From Eulemur rufifrons (taxonomy: Eukaryota > Chordata > Mammalia > Primates > Lemuridae): a stretch of DNA of 64,000 nucleotides. The notes beneath the pieces are model-generated. The model had not been told where the DNA came from. It saw nothing but the letters and a program-made list of their open reading frames with translations, and did not search any database. Shown in pieces: positions 1 through 30,929 of this stretch. The DNA is taken from positions 285,993,343 to 286,057,342 of the forward strand of contig NC_090989.1 of assembly GCF_041146395.1 (NCBI RefSeq). The letters are read 5' to 3'. Each line of letters begins with the position of its first letter. Position 1 is the first letter of the stretch. A program made the position numbers and the translations under genes.

Positions 1-1913
<1,913 letters not shown>

Positions 1914-1984
1914 TTTGCCTCTAGCGGCCCTTGCTGGCTCCAGCCCCTTATCCTGGGTCTGGCCCCTTCCCTGTGAGGGGTCCT

Positions 1985-1997
1985 GTTGCCTGGCAAC
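1985..1997. promoter_or_regulatory. RFX-type X-box upstream of FAM166A
   Basis: GTTGCC-T-GGCAAC is a perfect inverted pair of RFX half-sites with a one-base spacer. It lies 72 bp upstream of the FAM166A start codon. RFX factors control axonemal genes through X-boxes (established). That this copy is used is inferred. Confidence 0.65.
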
Positions 1998-2218
1998 CAT
2001 TGTGAAGGAGCCCGGCACTGTTGGGCACCAGCAGGGCCAGGGTGCCCCCCAAACCCTGTGAGCGATCCCACTTTACAGCTGGCACACTAAGTCCACACAG
2101 GCGCCAGGCTGGGCAGGTGTCACGGTGAGGCAGCTGGCCTGGGAGGAAGTCCCGGGAACCTCCGAGCTCAGAAGACAGGGCCTGTCCCTCTGGGAGGGGC
2201 CTGGGCTCTTGCCCTCCG

Positions 2219-2235
2219 CCCCCCCCCCCCCCCCC
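2219..2235. repeat. poly-C tract
   Basis: Seventeen C residues in a row between FAM166A and STPG3. It is a likely site of length variation or sequencing error. Confidence 0.85.
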
Positions 2236-2389
2236 GGGAGGCCAGTGGCCAGCAGAAAAGCAAGCCCTGCCCAGGCTGAGGCTTGAGTCTGGGCTTTCCC
2301 AGCTGGAGAGCTGTGCGGATTCTCTCCAGTAGGCTCTTTCACCTGGAACAGAGCATTACTTTACATTTTAAACAAATCCTGATTTTTTT

Positions 2390-2960
2390 TATATATATAG
2401 GAAGGACTTTCTAACCATAAACATGAAGATATAATAAAGGAAAAGGTTAATGGATTCATCTACATGTTAAATACTAAAAAGCAAACTAAAAACTGGAAAA
2501 AAAAAAGTTTGCAACAAGTGTTAGGAACAAAAATATCCACATAAAAAGTTCTTACAAAACAAAAATATGAAAAGTTGAAACCCCAGTAGAAAATGCATAC
2601 ACAATGTGAACAGTATTTTAAAAAGACCATAGTCAATAAACATGGATATTAACTTGAACCTTAAATAAATGCTGATAATTGCAGTTTCTAAGGCTCGTTG
2701 CTGGCAGGGTCATAGAAGAGCCTCTAATTTGGGAGATGCCTCTGGAAAGCAATTTGGTAACAGATCAAGTCGACACAAGACTCTGCACACTTTGCCCATT
2801 GCTTCTGCTCTTAGGAACCGGTCCTAAGGAAATGACCTGGTGTTTAGCTGATGATACATGTGCAGCGCTATTCATCATGGCAGTGTTTATCACAGAGAGG
2901 AACTGGAGTTAACCTCAGTGTCCAATGACAAAGCTTTCGTTAGCAAAGTGTAACACAGTT
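2390..2960 (+). mobile_element. Old L1 3'-end fragment, sense orientation
   Basis: A-rich sequence followed by text resembling the L1 3' region on the plus strand (cattcatcatggcagtgttta... aactggagttaacctcagtgtcc type). It lies in the FAM166A-STPG3 intergenic space and is diverged and truncated at both ends. The subfamily is not resolved. Confidence 0.5.
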
Positions 2961-3798
2961 ATGTTCACAGCCACTGCCACTGTCCCCAAAGAACACTGCA
3001 CAGCTTGGGAGGGGGCCTTGGAGCACAGTTTGTGGACCCCTCACCCAAATAAAACGTGTTTCCTCAAGCACGTGTCCATCCAGGGCCAGGCGGGTCAGTG
3101 GGGAGGACTGCAGGGACAGGCTTGGTCAGGGCAGAGGAAGGCCCAGAGTACGCTCCGTGGACCAGACATTCTTGACCAGGCCCTGCCTCAGATTTGGGCC
3201 AAGGTCAGCTCCAGACAGGCTCGTGCTCGCTCAGGCTCATTACTCCTTTGCAGCTTGGCTGGATAGCCTGCTCCGTCTGTGACACCTTCTGGCCTCCTCC
3301 TGGCCTCTGTGCCCCCAGGCAGAAGACAGCTTCTCTGACCCAGCCCTGCTTGGGCTAGCCTGCCCCTGGCATCCTCTTGGCCCTCTCAGACTCATCCAAT
3401 GATGTTGCTTCGCTTTTCCCACCAGTAGGTTTCTGGGTGGGGCGGCTGCTCCTTCTCCTCCTCCAGGGAGCATTCATGGACTCCTCCCTCCATCCTAGCC
3501 TTTCTGGCTGGCCCCACACATCTGGGCATCTGGTAGGACTTGGCAAATGCAAGTTCTGCTCCCTTCTCCACCCTCTGCAGGGGCCTCAGTTCTCCCAGAA
3601 GCCCCACTGGAGTGTACCTTCCCCTCCCAGGAGACCCTGGAGTGCAGGAGAGGGGAAGGTGTTGGGACAGAAAGTGGGGAAGGGAGTGGAGGAGACTTTG
3701 GCCAGGAGCAGGTAGGGGAGGGGCCCTTGGGGCTGGGGACCCCACTGAACAATGCTTCTTCCCAGGGAGCCCCTGGCAACAGAGAGGCCCACTAGTGA

Positions 3799-7490
<3,692 letters not shown>

Positions 7491-8093
7491 CTTAAATTTA
7501 TAAAGCAGGCCGACCCCGACGGGCGCCCGGGCACACGTCCAGCGCTGTCTTCCCGCCCGGGGGCATGGACAGCCTGCGGCCCCACCTGTCCCTAGCCTCC
7601 CGCCCCGGCCCGGAGCGACCGGCCCTCTCTGCTACGCACAAGCAGGTCGGCGCCGCACAGCCGGCTGGGCGGAGCCAACGGCGGGGGAGGGGCACTGGCG
7701 GGCGGTGTGGGCGGGGCCACGCCTGGGGGTGGGGCTGCGTGGCGGCCCGTGCGTCGTCCGGGCACCGCCCCTTGCGCAGTGATGTAGCTCAGCCTCCCGC
7801 CAGGGGAGGGCGCCGCTACTAGGAACTCGCGCGCGACCGCGGCGGCGTTTCCCGGGCCCGGTTTGGCGGGAGCACCCGGACTGTGCGGGGCGGAAGTGGG
7901 CGGCTGCGGCACCTGTGCGGAGCGGCGCTGCGGGCGGGACCTGGCCGAGCTGGAGGGCGCGGGGGAGCGGGGCCCCGGCGGCCCGCGAGGCCCAGGGGAG
8001 CGGGCTTCTGGGGCGCCTGCGGCGTCCGCTGCGGCGCCGGGGGAGCGAGGCGGGGATGGGGCGCCGAATCGGGCGGCGGCCGGGGCCTCTGCC

Positions 8094-20503
<12,410 letters not shown>

Positions 20504-21177
20504 GGCTCCTCTGGGGGCTGCTCGGGAGTGGGGGCCCCTCCTGGGGCGTGTGCTGGACAGCCAGAAGAGGCCACCCTTGGACCCCACACAGTATCGGCAG
20601 TGGCTGCTCCCGGGGCGGCGGGGCTGCCGTCCACGCGTGGGGCCCGTGTGCCCACCCCAGAGCCCTGGCTTGCGGGCAGCACAGCGCGGAAAGCTCGTCG
20701 TGCCTGCCTGCACCCTGGGTCTGTGTGGCCGCAGCAGGCACGGAGGGCAGTGGGGGGGTTAGGAAAAGCCTCCTGCTTTCCGGGGCGAGGGCGGGGCCTG
20801 GGCTGATGGGGGGTGGAGCCTCCCGGGGAGGCTGCAAGGGGAGGCTGGTGCCGCCGTGTTGGCAGCCTGGCAGAAGCCCAGGTTCTGGCCGCGGGGCCTG
20901 CAGAGACGGCGCTGCTGCTCCTGCGGAGTGCGGGCGCGGCCTCCAGCCTGGCCTGTGCCGCAGCGGACGGTCCCGCCGACCGAAGGCCCCGCAGGCCGCC
21001 TCCCTTGCCCGCAGCGCCCATGTAGCAGAGGTGTAGCAGGCATGGCAGAGAAAGCCCAGGCCCCCACATGCTGCCTCAGTTTACCTTTGGAGCCGAGTGC
21101 TCTTCCTTGTTCAGCTGCACCTTCTCAGCCTACCACATGGGGGCAGCTGGTGCACACGTGAAATTTTCATTTATGTA

Positions 21178-21183
21178 AATAAA
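21178..21183 (+). promoter_or_regulatory. NELFB poly(A) signal
   Basis: AATAAA lies 675 bp after the NELFB stop codon in an AT-rich pocket and is followed by GT-rich sequence (gatgtttctgtg). It is the first canonical signal after the stop. Confidence 0.8.
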
Positions 21184-21374
21184 AGGCATTTTGGTAAATC
21201 CTGCAGATGAGATGTTTCTGTGCTGGCCGTGGACACAGCGTCCTTATGGGGCCTGCAGCTTTGTGAGCCACCGTCTCTGGGCTGCTCGGCAGGTGACAGC
21301 TCCTAGGTGGGCTGTAGGAAGCCCCCGCAGCGCCTTGCAGACAGCCGCTTTGTTTCCACACTGAGTCCAGCTGA

Positions 21375-21490
21375 GCAGCTCCTCCCGCCCTGCACAGATG
21401 AGGGGCCATGAGCCCCCGGGAGGGCCAAGGATGAGCCCAAAGTCATGGGCAGAGCTGGCGCTGCTCCGAGCAGAGACCCCTCAGCTGGGC
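21375..21490. mobile_element. MIR-like fragment
   Basis: 'cacagatgaggggccatgag' followed by 'aaagtcatgggcagagctgg' resembles the core of an old MIR SINE. It is short and diverged. Confidence 0.4.
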
Positions 21491-21499
21491 AGCGGTTCG

Positions 21500-24400
21500 T
21501 GCCGTCATTCCCTGGGTGGCTCAGGGGAAGACAGCCCCGCGCCGCACTCTGATGTCTCCTCAGGGACACCTGCCAAGGCTGAGTAAGTCCGGAGCCGTTG
21601 CACACGATGTAGGCCCACCCCACAGTGCTGGGTCAGCAGGGGCGGGTGAGTTCGGGACCCTCTGGGCTCTGCTGCATGGGAAGCCCTGCACGGGGCTTGC
21701 GGTCTGCACTGCCAGGTCGTGCCTCGGTTTGCCCTATAGTGTCTTCTCTGAGAGCTCCAGGGTGGGCAGGGAAGTCCCAGGCTGAGGGCTCTGGTGGGAG
21801 CAGGGGACGAGCAGGGAACAGAGACAGTGTGGGGCTACACAGAATGGAGAGGCTGGCCTGGCCCAGCTGTGGGGAGGCCGGCACATGGGTTCTGCGCGTG
21901 GTTAGCAGGGAGGGCCTTGGGGTTTCCAGACGGACGGGAACTTACCTGGTGGGCTGTCAGGACAATCGGGGCTTGTGAGCGGGACAGGCATTGCCATGGG
22001 GTTCTGAGCTCAGGAGACGGCTGGGGTGTGGGTCTGACGTCATCGGCCTGGTGCTCGAGGTATGAGACCCGGTGGGTGAGGCTCTGGGCTGCCCACCAGG
22101 CAGGGCGGGGGGTGGGCAGCCGATGGGGTGTCTCAGCAGCCCAGGGAGGGTCAGGCTGTGTGGGGGCCAGCCGTGGGGGGCGAGGGGAGGAGAAGCCTGG
22201 GGACTGCGTGAGAAGCAAGCGGGTGGGGTGTGGGCGCTCGGGCCGGGAGTGCGTGTTTTGGTTTTTTAAGGTGGAGGAAACACCTGTTTCTAGACAGGTG
22301 GGAAGGAGCTGGCAAGGTAAAAAGTGGACAGTGTAGTGGGGGCTAGACCAGAGTGAGCCAGAGGGGCTGTCATCGGGGAGGGAGACGGCTCGGGCCAGGC
22401 GCTCCTCTGTCCCCTTGCAGCAGCTTCCACTTCCTCAGTCTGGGCTGGGGGGCCGGGCAGGGTGGAGGTGTGGAGGGGCGTGGACGGGGAGCAAAGTGGA
22501 GGTGTGAGGAGCAGCCCTGAGTGGACCTGGACACCCGGTGTGGCCCCTGCGCTGTGCGAAGGGCCCTGAGGCTCACGCTCAAGGGGGACAGACTGGTCCA
22601 TGCGGGTGGGCTCCTCTGGCCTCGTTCAGGGGCAGGCCCTGCGGGCGGGGAGTGGCTGTCCGGGCCCTGTGGCCCCAGCATGGAGGTGGGGTCCCGCAGG
22701 GGCCCTGGGAGAGCTGTGGAGGGGCGCAGGCCTGGCTCCAGGTGGGCCAAGGGCTGCCTCTGCCAGAGGCCGACCCGGACCCTCGTGTCCACAGCCCAGC
22801 ACCGTCACCAGGGTGAGGCGGGGGCGGAGGAGCCCATGCCGAGGGCCTGCCCTTGCGGGTCAAGGTGGATCTGAGCCCTGGGGACCCAGCACCCCCACTC
22901 TGGGCAGGCTCCCTCCCACCTGCCCACCCAACCGCAGCTCTGCGGCTCCCCCAGGACTCACAGCCCATCCTCCACACACACAACTGTGTCCTTAGCCTCT
23001 CCCAGGCCTTGCCTGTGGGACTGTTCCCCTCAAGACCCCCAGCCCCCTGGTCCTGGCCCCAGGGAGCCTGGGCGTGGCCTGAGAGCCAGGCGTTGAAGTC
23101 CTCAGCACCCAGCCAGCCCTGCACAGGGTGGGGCACGGGCCCTGGGCTCCAGACCTGCCTCCTGGAGGGAGCCTGTGGGTCCCTCGCCCCAGGGAGCTGG
23201 GGTTGTGGGGAGCAGGGACAGACAAGCCTGCGGACCCCACACCCTGGAGAGAGCGGACACCCCTGGCCCACAGTCGACTTTCCCTGCGGGGTGGGTGCAG
23301 GGAGGTGAGCAGAGCCTGGAGGGAAGTCCAGGATGGCCAGGTGTGGCAGTAGGAGGGGCCCAGGCTCCGCAGCTGGGAGGGTGGGGCAGGCAGGGGCAGG
23401 ACAGGGGGCCTTGGAGGAGCGGGGACCACCTGTGCAGAGACAGAGGTGCGGATGGGGCCGCCTGCAAGTGGGGGCGGGAAGGGTCCTACTCGTGGCCCAG
23501 GTTCTTTCTAAATCTGCTCCCCAACGCCCACAGGGACCCTGAACCACATGTGAGGGTCTAGTCCCAGTTCTAGAACATCGTCCCAGCGTGTGCTGTCTGT
23601 CTTGGGCAGGGGGCTCCAGGCTGAGGGACAGAGGAAGGGGGAGGAAAAGGAAATGAGCCCTAGTCTGAGGCCCCAGATCCGGGTCAGAGGAGGGGAAGAG
23701 AAAAGGGGGAGAGGATAAGGGAGGCAGCTGGGGGGCTCTCAGCCGAGCACGACCCTGCCTGCCCCTCCACTCCTGCTCTGTGGGGGTGGGTCAGGCGGCT
23801 GCAGGAGATGTCCTGGGGGAGTGGGGGCCCCTGGAGGACACCCTGAAGTGCAAGGAGCCCAGGTATGGGGGAGGGCACGCCGGAGGAGCCCGGAGTGGGC
23901 GTGGAGAACACAGAGGGGAGGTGACTTTCTGGCCAGGGCAGCTGGGCAAGCCAGCCAGGCCTCCCCCTCTGGCGCCTCCGTCCAGCCCAAGCCCCGCCCG
24001 GCCGCACCCCCTGACTCACTTCCTTTGCACAGAAGCGGAAACCTACCCGGAGCTTCCTCTGCTCCGATGCTCCCTGGGGACCCACAGGTGCTGCTGCCCC
24101 CTCCAGGCCTGAGCTGGCCCAGGAGGCCGGTGACACCCTCCCAGGGAGCTTGGCATTTCCTGCTTCCTGAGCCTCAGTCTGGTGCAGGCAGGGGTCAGTG
24201 GAGCTGGGGGAGCAGCTGCTGCAGGTATTGGGGCGGGTTGGGGGCGGGGCCCAGGCCAGCCCCTGCCATTGGGGTCCCTTCCCTGCCTCCCTGGGCTCTT
24301 TGTCCACCTTCCCCAATGCCCCCAGCCACTGCCCTGTTAGGATTGGGAGGACCCCAGTTTTGGCGTGGGGGTATGGGGGGGCTGGGGGTGCTGGGAGGCC

Positions 24401-24650
24401 TGGGCCGAACCAAGGGAGAGGCCTGGGGCCCATTTTCACAATCCTAATTTCCGGCCAGATACCCCCTCAAGTGTTCTTGAGTGTGTAGGGCCGCCTTTGA
24501 ACTCGGGGGTGGGGGGGTTGGGCGGGTGGGGGTGGCGGGGACTTGAGCCTCTAATCCCAGTGGGCCTTCCTGGGGACCCGGTCCAGTCTGAGCTGCGGGT
24601 GGGGGCTGGGTCCGCCTTGACCTATCTTCACCCTACTTGGCACATGGTTG
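21500..24650. other. NELFB-TOR4A intergenic region, no gene seen
   Basis: GC-rich, largely repeat-free sequence. It contains long chance open frames on both strands, including 322 codons on the minus strand at 22579-23547. None has recognisable protein content, and no splice-consistent exon series was seen. Confidence 0.5.
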
Positions 24651-24670
24651 GCCACTGAACTCCGCCTCCA

Positions 24671-24760
24671 GGAAGCGGATCAGCCGCTGATAAGCTGCAC
24701 CCCCACCCCAGGCCACCCCAGCCACTTCCTCAGGGCCCTCGGTCCTTTATCGGAGGACCT
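24671..24760 (+). promoter_or_regulatory. TOR4A proximal promoter with GATA and ETS motifs
   Basis: GGAAG (24671-24675), TGATAAG (24688-24694), CTTCCT (24725-24730, ETS on the minus strand) and TTATC (24747-24751, GATA on the minus strand) lie within 90 bp. They fall just before the non-coding first exon, whose donor GTAAGA begins at 24855. Confidence 0.5.
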
Positions 24761-24897
24761 GAGAAGTTTGCATTGGGGCCCGCGGGGAGGAACCGCTTCC
24801 CGGTCAGCAGGCGAGGCGGGGGCAGCCCAGGCCGCACCCCCTGGGGCTCCCAGGGTAAGATCACTCGGCAGCGGCGGCGGTGGCGGCCGCGGGGTGA

Positions 24898-26250
<1,353 letters not shown>

Positions 26251-26362
26251 CGTTGGCACAGGCATTGCGGACCAGCCCGCGTGAGCGGACGTTCGGGTGG
26301 GTGGTGGCAATAGGAGGGTGGTCGAGAACCCTGTGGACTTGTCCCAGGCCCCCGGGGCCCCT

Positions 26363-26368
26363 AATAAA
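26363..26368 (+). promoter_or_regulatory. TOR4A poly(A) signal
   Basis: AATAAA lies 113 bp after the TOR4A stop codon and is followed by G/T-rich sequence. Confidence 0.8.
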
Positions 26369-27059
26369 TTCACAGTGGGAGCTAAGGAGGCTGGTGGGGG
26401 TGGGCCAGCCCTGCGCTCTCCGGTTCCACTCCCACACCCCCTCAGAGCCCTGGGTCTGTCCCTGGGTTGGTCAGGAGAGCTGCCACTTTCCTGTCCTTGA
26501 CTTGGCCACGGTCCTCAGCGGCGGGTCCCAGGCATGGTCTGGCTGTTGTCGGGCAGCCCGGGGAGGTGGGCAGTCTGTTCCCATGGTACGAGGAAGGTCT
26601 GGGGTACAGGCAGCTCCCAGCATCACACATTGGGGATTGCGTCAGCCTCCCGCCCACACGCACTCAGTGCCGGGGTGGGGACTTCACCCCTGCTACCCTA
26701 CCCTTTCCTGGCCACTGGCTCTGGAGATGACACCCAGTGGAGTCGCAGCCAACGATGGCGACAGTGACAGTGCTCTGGGGTCCTCACCCTTGGCTCCGCC
26801 CACCCCGTGCTCTGAGGCTCGCATTGCTTGACTGGAAGCAGAGAGGAGGCCACGCAGCCTCTCCCCTCCCCCCAGACACCCACCCTGAGCCTGGCCCCTC
26901 CAGGTTGGGCTCTCACCAGATGATCGTGTGTGCCTGGGGCCAGGCGGGAGGAGCGCAGGCCTGTGTGCACCCTCCGCCTGACAGTGTGAGCGGTCTGGTC
27001 ACCCGGTTGCGTGGCTCTCCAACCCCGCGCCTCCATAGCCTGTTGTGTCCCAAGTTCTG

Positions 27060-27650
27060 CCCCCGCCGCGCCCTCTGCACAGAGCGTCCTCCCCGAGCCT
27101 GTGCGCCTGGGCGCCCTAGACCTCCCGGGCTCGGAGCACACGCTCCGCCTCCGGGAAGCCCTCCCGGACTCCTCTGGCAGCTGGGCTCACCGCGCCAACG
27201 GAAGCTTTAGTGAAAGGAGCTTTGGGCGCTTTTTGCGCGGTGGTTTCCCGGGGGCGGCGGTCGCCTGGGCAGGGTCCTCACCTCCACCCGAAGCCCGGGC
27301 GGCCTCAATGCTGCCGCCTCGTGGCCGAGCCCGGCTAAGCCCCGGGAGCTGCCGAGGTGGTGGCCTCTGCGGTCGCGCGGGGCCGGGGCGCTGCGGGCCG
27401 GGCCGCCCGCGTCCTCTCTCCCCGCCACCCCCGCCGCCTGCCCGCCGACGGTCCCCGCCGAGGCCCGCCCGGGAGGAGCGCACCGTCCAGCGGGCGTGAA
27501 ACAGGCGCAACATCCTAAAAGTGGGGCCGGCGCGGAGCGGCTTCGCGCCGGCGGCGGGTGGAGGAGTGGGGCGGAAGGAGGTGGCGCCCGGACCCGGGAG
27601 CGCACACGCGTGTGAGCTGCGCGCACGCGTCCCCCGCGCCATCGCTGAAC
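27060..27650. promoter_or_regulatory. Unassigned CpG island downstream of TOR4A
   Basis: Very high CpG density by eye (for example gcgcacacgcgtgtgagctg), with no TATA box and no recognised coding exon. It could be an unannotated promoter or a distal element of TOR4A/NRARP. Confidence 0.55.
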
Positions 27651-28569
27651 TCAGTCGGACCCCTGCCCTTGGAGACCTGCTCTGCGACCGCGGTCGCCAG
27701 CACTGGTGTCCCTGGAAGGGCTCTCCCCGCGTACCCGTTCTCGCCCTGGTGCTGGTCTGCGCACCTGGGCGAGGTCTGTGTGATGGAGCCCGCGATCCGG
27801 GTCGCTGGACAGTTGGGATCTGCCTGGGCAGATGCACCGCAGAGATCCTGGACCTGGCTTGGAACCGTGCGGGTGAGGGTTGTCGCATCCTGCCCAGATA
27901 GGCCTGAGGAATCTGGGGGCTCTCTGGGGTCTTGGGGGGGGGTCTGGGTCCCGGGTGGTACCAAGAAACTTTGCCCCCTTGGGGTTGGGCAGGGTGGATG
28001 GCCAGCTCTTGGGGGCGAGAGCTGCGTTTCAGCCCAGCTCTGTCCACTGTAACCCCACCTGCTGGGTGCCTGGGGAAGGAGCCCCGCTTCCCTCCCTAAT
28101 ATCTGTCGGCTGAGCCTGCGCTGGGGGTGTCCTGCTCTGCTGCCCCTGGGCTTTGTGTGGATGCTTCACGGCTGTGTGTAACAGACTGAGAGCTGCTGAG
28201 TGGGAGGTGAGTTTGCCAGCCCAGCATGGGTGATGTTGGGGTGCTCCTCACTCCCCACAGAGGGCCCCAGGGACTATCACCTCCCCCTCCCACAGAGCAC
28301 TGCCTTGAGGTGTGTCCTGCCCAGCCCAGCACGGGACATTCATTCCCCCATTCCGCCAGCATCACTCACCTGGCGTCTACTTGTATCTGAAGTCTAAACC
28401 TATGGGGAATTTTATCTTTCTATTTATTTCTAAAATACTACATTGAGGCCAATTTTGTGCTCAGGAAGAATGTGTGCTGAGTGCTGGGGGGCTGGTTGCG
28501 TATGAGGCCAATAAGTCGCCCTTGTTAATAAATCGTGCTGTTCAAATCTGACAGCCTCCTGTTTGTTTT

Positions 28570-29530
28570 GGGTTTTGTCTGCTTAACCTGTTAATAATTG
28601 GGACAGGCACGTTGAAATCTTGCCATCTAATGGTGGACCTGTCAATGTCTCTCCAAGCCTCTATTTAACAGGCCATGCTAATTAAAAAAAATTGATAAAC
28701 TTGTGAAGAGGGAAGTGGAGCAGGCTGGTAGCTGGTGGGAGGGCTATGGGGTCTCGTGAGTTCTGCAGCTCAGACAGGAAGGCTTTCCAGGAAATCCATA
28801 AATAACTAAAAAGGTATTTTCTTTAACTGCCCCAGGCAGGTGCTGAGGGTAGACTGCCCAGGCTGGGCATGTGGGAAGCTGCCAGCTCATCGGATGACCC
28901 CAAAATGTAATGGCTGTTTTCCCTCACAGGTGTGAGCAGATCGTCTGTGTGTGGCTGTCTCTGAGTCATTCTCTGACATCCTCCACGTGTCATTATGTAG
29001 TGACCGTTATGATCTCTAGTAGTGGCTTTTTCTTAAAGTCTCTTTTGTCTGATACTAATATAGCCACTCCAGCTTCTATACCTGAAGCTTCTTTTCAGTT
29101 AATATTTGTTTGGGATATATTTTCTAAGTCTTTTTTATTTTCTAACTATATCTCTTTTAAACAGCAAGTTGTTGGACTTTTGACAAATCCAATTTGACAG
29201 TCCTGGTCTTTGAGCTGTGCGGTTTCTAGTCCATTTACATTTATTGGGACTATGGATATTGATAAATTTCTTTCCATTACTTTATTTTATGCCTCTTGGT
29301 TGTCCTACTTTTTGTATGCTTTTTCTTCTTCTTTTTTTCTTTCTTTCTTTCTTTTCTTTTCTTTTTTTTTTTTTTTTCTTTTGTAGTGGTTGCTTCTCCC
29401 CCTTAATCCCAAGTATTCCATTTTTTTCTCTTAACTGGTTTGGAGGTTATACCATGAATACCTAACTTAACTAGTTTTACACCCTCACCTGGACAGTACA
29501 AGAACTTTAGACCACCTGAGTGCTAATTCA
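28570..29530 (-). mobile_element. L1 fragments, antisense
   Basis: 'ttaataattgggacaggcac' and, after an unrelated gap (about 28680-28970), 'tctgatactaatatagccac...' match reverse-complement L1 sequence. A T/C-rich microsatellite (about 29320-29385) interrupts it. Confidence 0.55.
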
Positions 29531-29555
29531 GCCCTCTCTCAACTTAAGTGCCATT

Positions 29556-29775
29556 CTTTTTTTTTTTTTTTTTTTTTTTTGAGACAGAGTCTCACTCTGT
29601 TGCCCGGGCTAGAGTGCCCTGGTGTCAGCCCAGCTCACAGCAACCTCACACTCCTGGGCTCAAGTGATCCCCCTGCCTCAGCCTCCCGAGTAACTGGGAC
29701 TACAGGTGCATGCCATGCCCGGCTAATTTTTCTATTTTTTGTAGAGATGCAGTCTTGCTCTTGCTCAGGCTGATC
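29556..29775 (-). mobile_element. Alu, antisense, 5'-truncated
   Basis: Poly-T head, right arm and middle are present. The element stops at 'cttgctcaggctgatcatga', so most of the left arm is missing. Confidence 0.85.
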
Positions 29776-29810
29776 ATGAACAATAGTTTTTTATGATAAA
29801 GAATTGGAAG

Positions 29811-30144
29811 GCCGGGCGCGGTGGCTCACGCCTGTAATCCTAGCACTCTGGGAGGCCGAGGCGGGTGGATCGCTCAAGGTCAGGAGTTCGAGACCAGCCT
29901 GAGGAAGAGTGAGACCCCGTCTCTACTAAAAATAGAAAGAAATTATATGGACAACTAAAATATATATATACAAAAAATTAGCCGGTCATGGTGGCGCATG
30001 CCTGTAATCCCAGCTACTCGGGAGGCTGAGGCAGGAGGATCGCTTGAGCCCAGGAGTTTGAGGTTGCTGTGAGCTAGACTGATGCCACGGCACTCACTCT
30101 AGCCCGGGCAACAAAGCGAGACTCTGTCTCAAAAAAAAAAAAAA
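29811..30144 (+). mobile_element. Full-length lemur-type Alu with target-site duplication
   Basis: GCCGGGCGCGG start, AT-rich middle, strepsirrhine right arm and poly-A. The flanking duplication AAAGAATTGGAAG lies at 29798-29810 and 30145-30157. It is inserted into, or at the edge of, an L1 fragment. Confidence 0.95.
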
Positions 30145-30157
30145 AAAGAATTGGAAG

Positions 30158-30487
30158 ATCAAATAAAAAAAAAAATGGAAAGTTTGGAGTTAAAAAGTGC
30201 AATAACCGAAATGAGGACTAGACTAGAGAGGCCTGACAGGAGGTTTGAAAAGTCGGAGGAAAGAATCAGTGAACTCGCACCTGTGGTCCCAGCAACACAG
30301 GAGCCCGGGGCGGGAGGATGCCTGAGGGCAGGAGTTGGAGGCTGCAGTGAGCTGTGATCACGCCACTGCACTCTGGCCTGGGTGACAGAGCGAGACTCCA
30401 TGTCTGAAAGAAAGAAGCAATAAACCTGAAGATAGATCAGTAGAAACCACCCAATCTGAAGAAAGGACAGAAAGATTAAAGAAAAAT
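30158..30487 (+). mobile_element. L1 ORF1-region fragment, sense, interrupted by an Alu monomer
   Basis: 'agtttggagttaaaaagtgc... gaaagaatcagtgaactcgc' and, after a SINE, 'aacctgaagatagatcag...' follow L1 ORF1 coding text. An Alu-type monomer occupies about 30276-30411. The reading frame is not intact. Confidence 0.55.
30276..30411 (+). mobile_element. Alu-type monomer, sense
   Basis: 'ggtcccagcaacacaggagc' to 'gacagagcgagactccatg'. Only one arm is present, with no poly-A remnant beyond 'gaaagaaag'. Confidence 0.7.
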
Positions 30488-30488
30488 A

Positions 30489-30652
30489 AACAGACTGGGC
30501 ACAGTGGCTCACACCTGTAATCCTAGCACTTTGGGAGGCTGAGGCAGGAGGGTCACTTGAGCCCAGGGGTCTGAGGTTGCAGTGAGCCGTGATCAAGCCA
30601 CTGCACTCCAGTCTGGATGACAGAGCAAGATTCTGTCTTAAAAAAAAAAAAG
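30489..30652 (+). mobile_element. Alu-type monomer (FLAM), sense
   Basis: 'ctgggcacagtggctcacac' to 'gacagagcaagattctgtct' plus a poly-A tail. One arm only, of the old monomer class. Confidence 0.8.
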
Positions 30653-30654
30653 CG

Positions 30655-30915
30655 TGTGACCCTTGAGATGGGGAGATCACCCTGCACTGTCCGGGTGCCA
30701 CCGGTCTAGTCACGTGAGTCCTTAAGGGCAGAAACCTCTTCTCGGCTCCCCATGGCCTTCAAGAAGAAACGCAGCCCTGCCGATCCTCAGTGTCGGCCTA
30801 CTCTGGCCCAGTTGGGGCTTCTGAGCTACAGAACTGCAGGTGATAGATTCGTGCTGTCTTAGGCCACTAAGTTTGTGTAATTTGTCATCGCCCCAGTAGA
30901 AAACTGACACAGTTG
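30655..30915 (+). mobile_element. Ancient interspersed repeat, family unresolved
   Basis: The end text 'taggccactaagtttgtgta... aaactgacaca' is the usual tail of an old mammalian repeat. The family could not be named by eye. Confidence 0.4.
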
Positions 30916-30929
30916 TGCCGATGCTAAAG

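Noticed and set aside
22579..23547. 322-codon minus-strand frame between NELFB and TOR4A
   Set aside because: Pro/Gly/Ser-rich GC-driven frame without recognisable protein or promoter.
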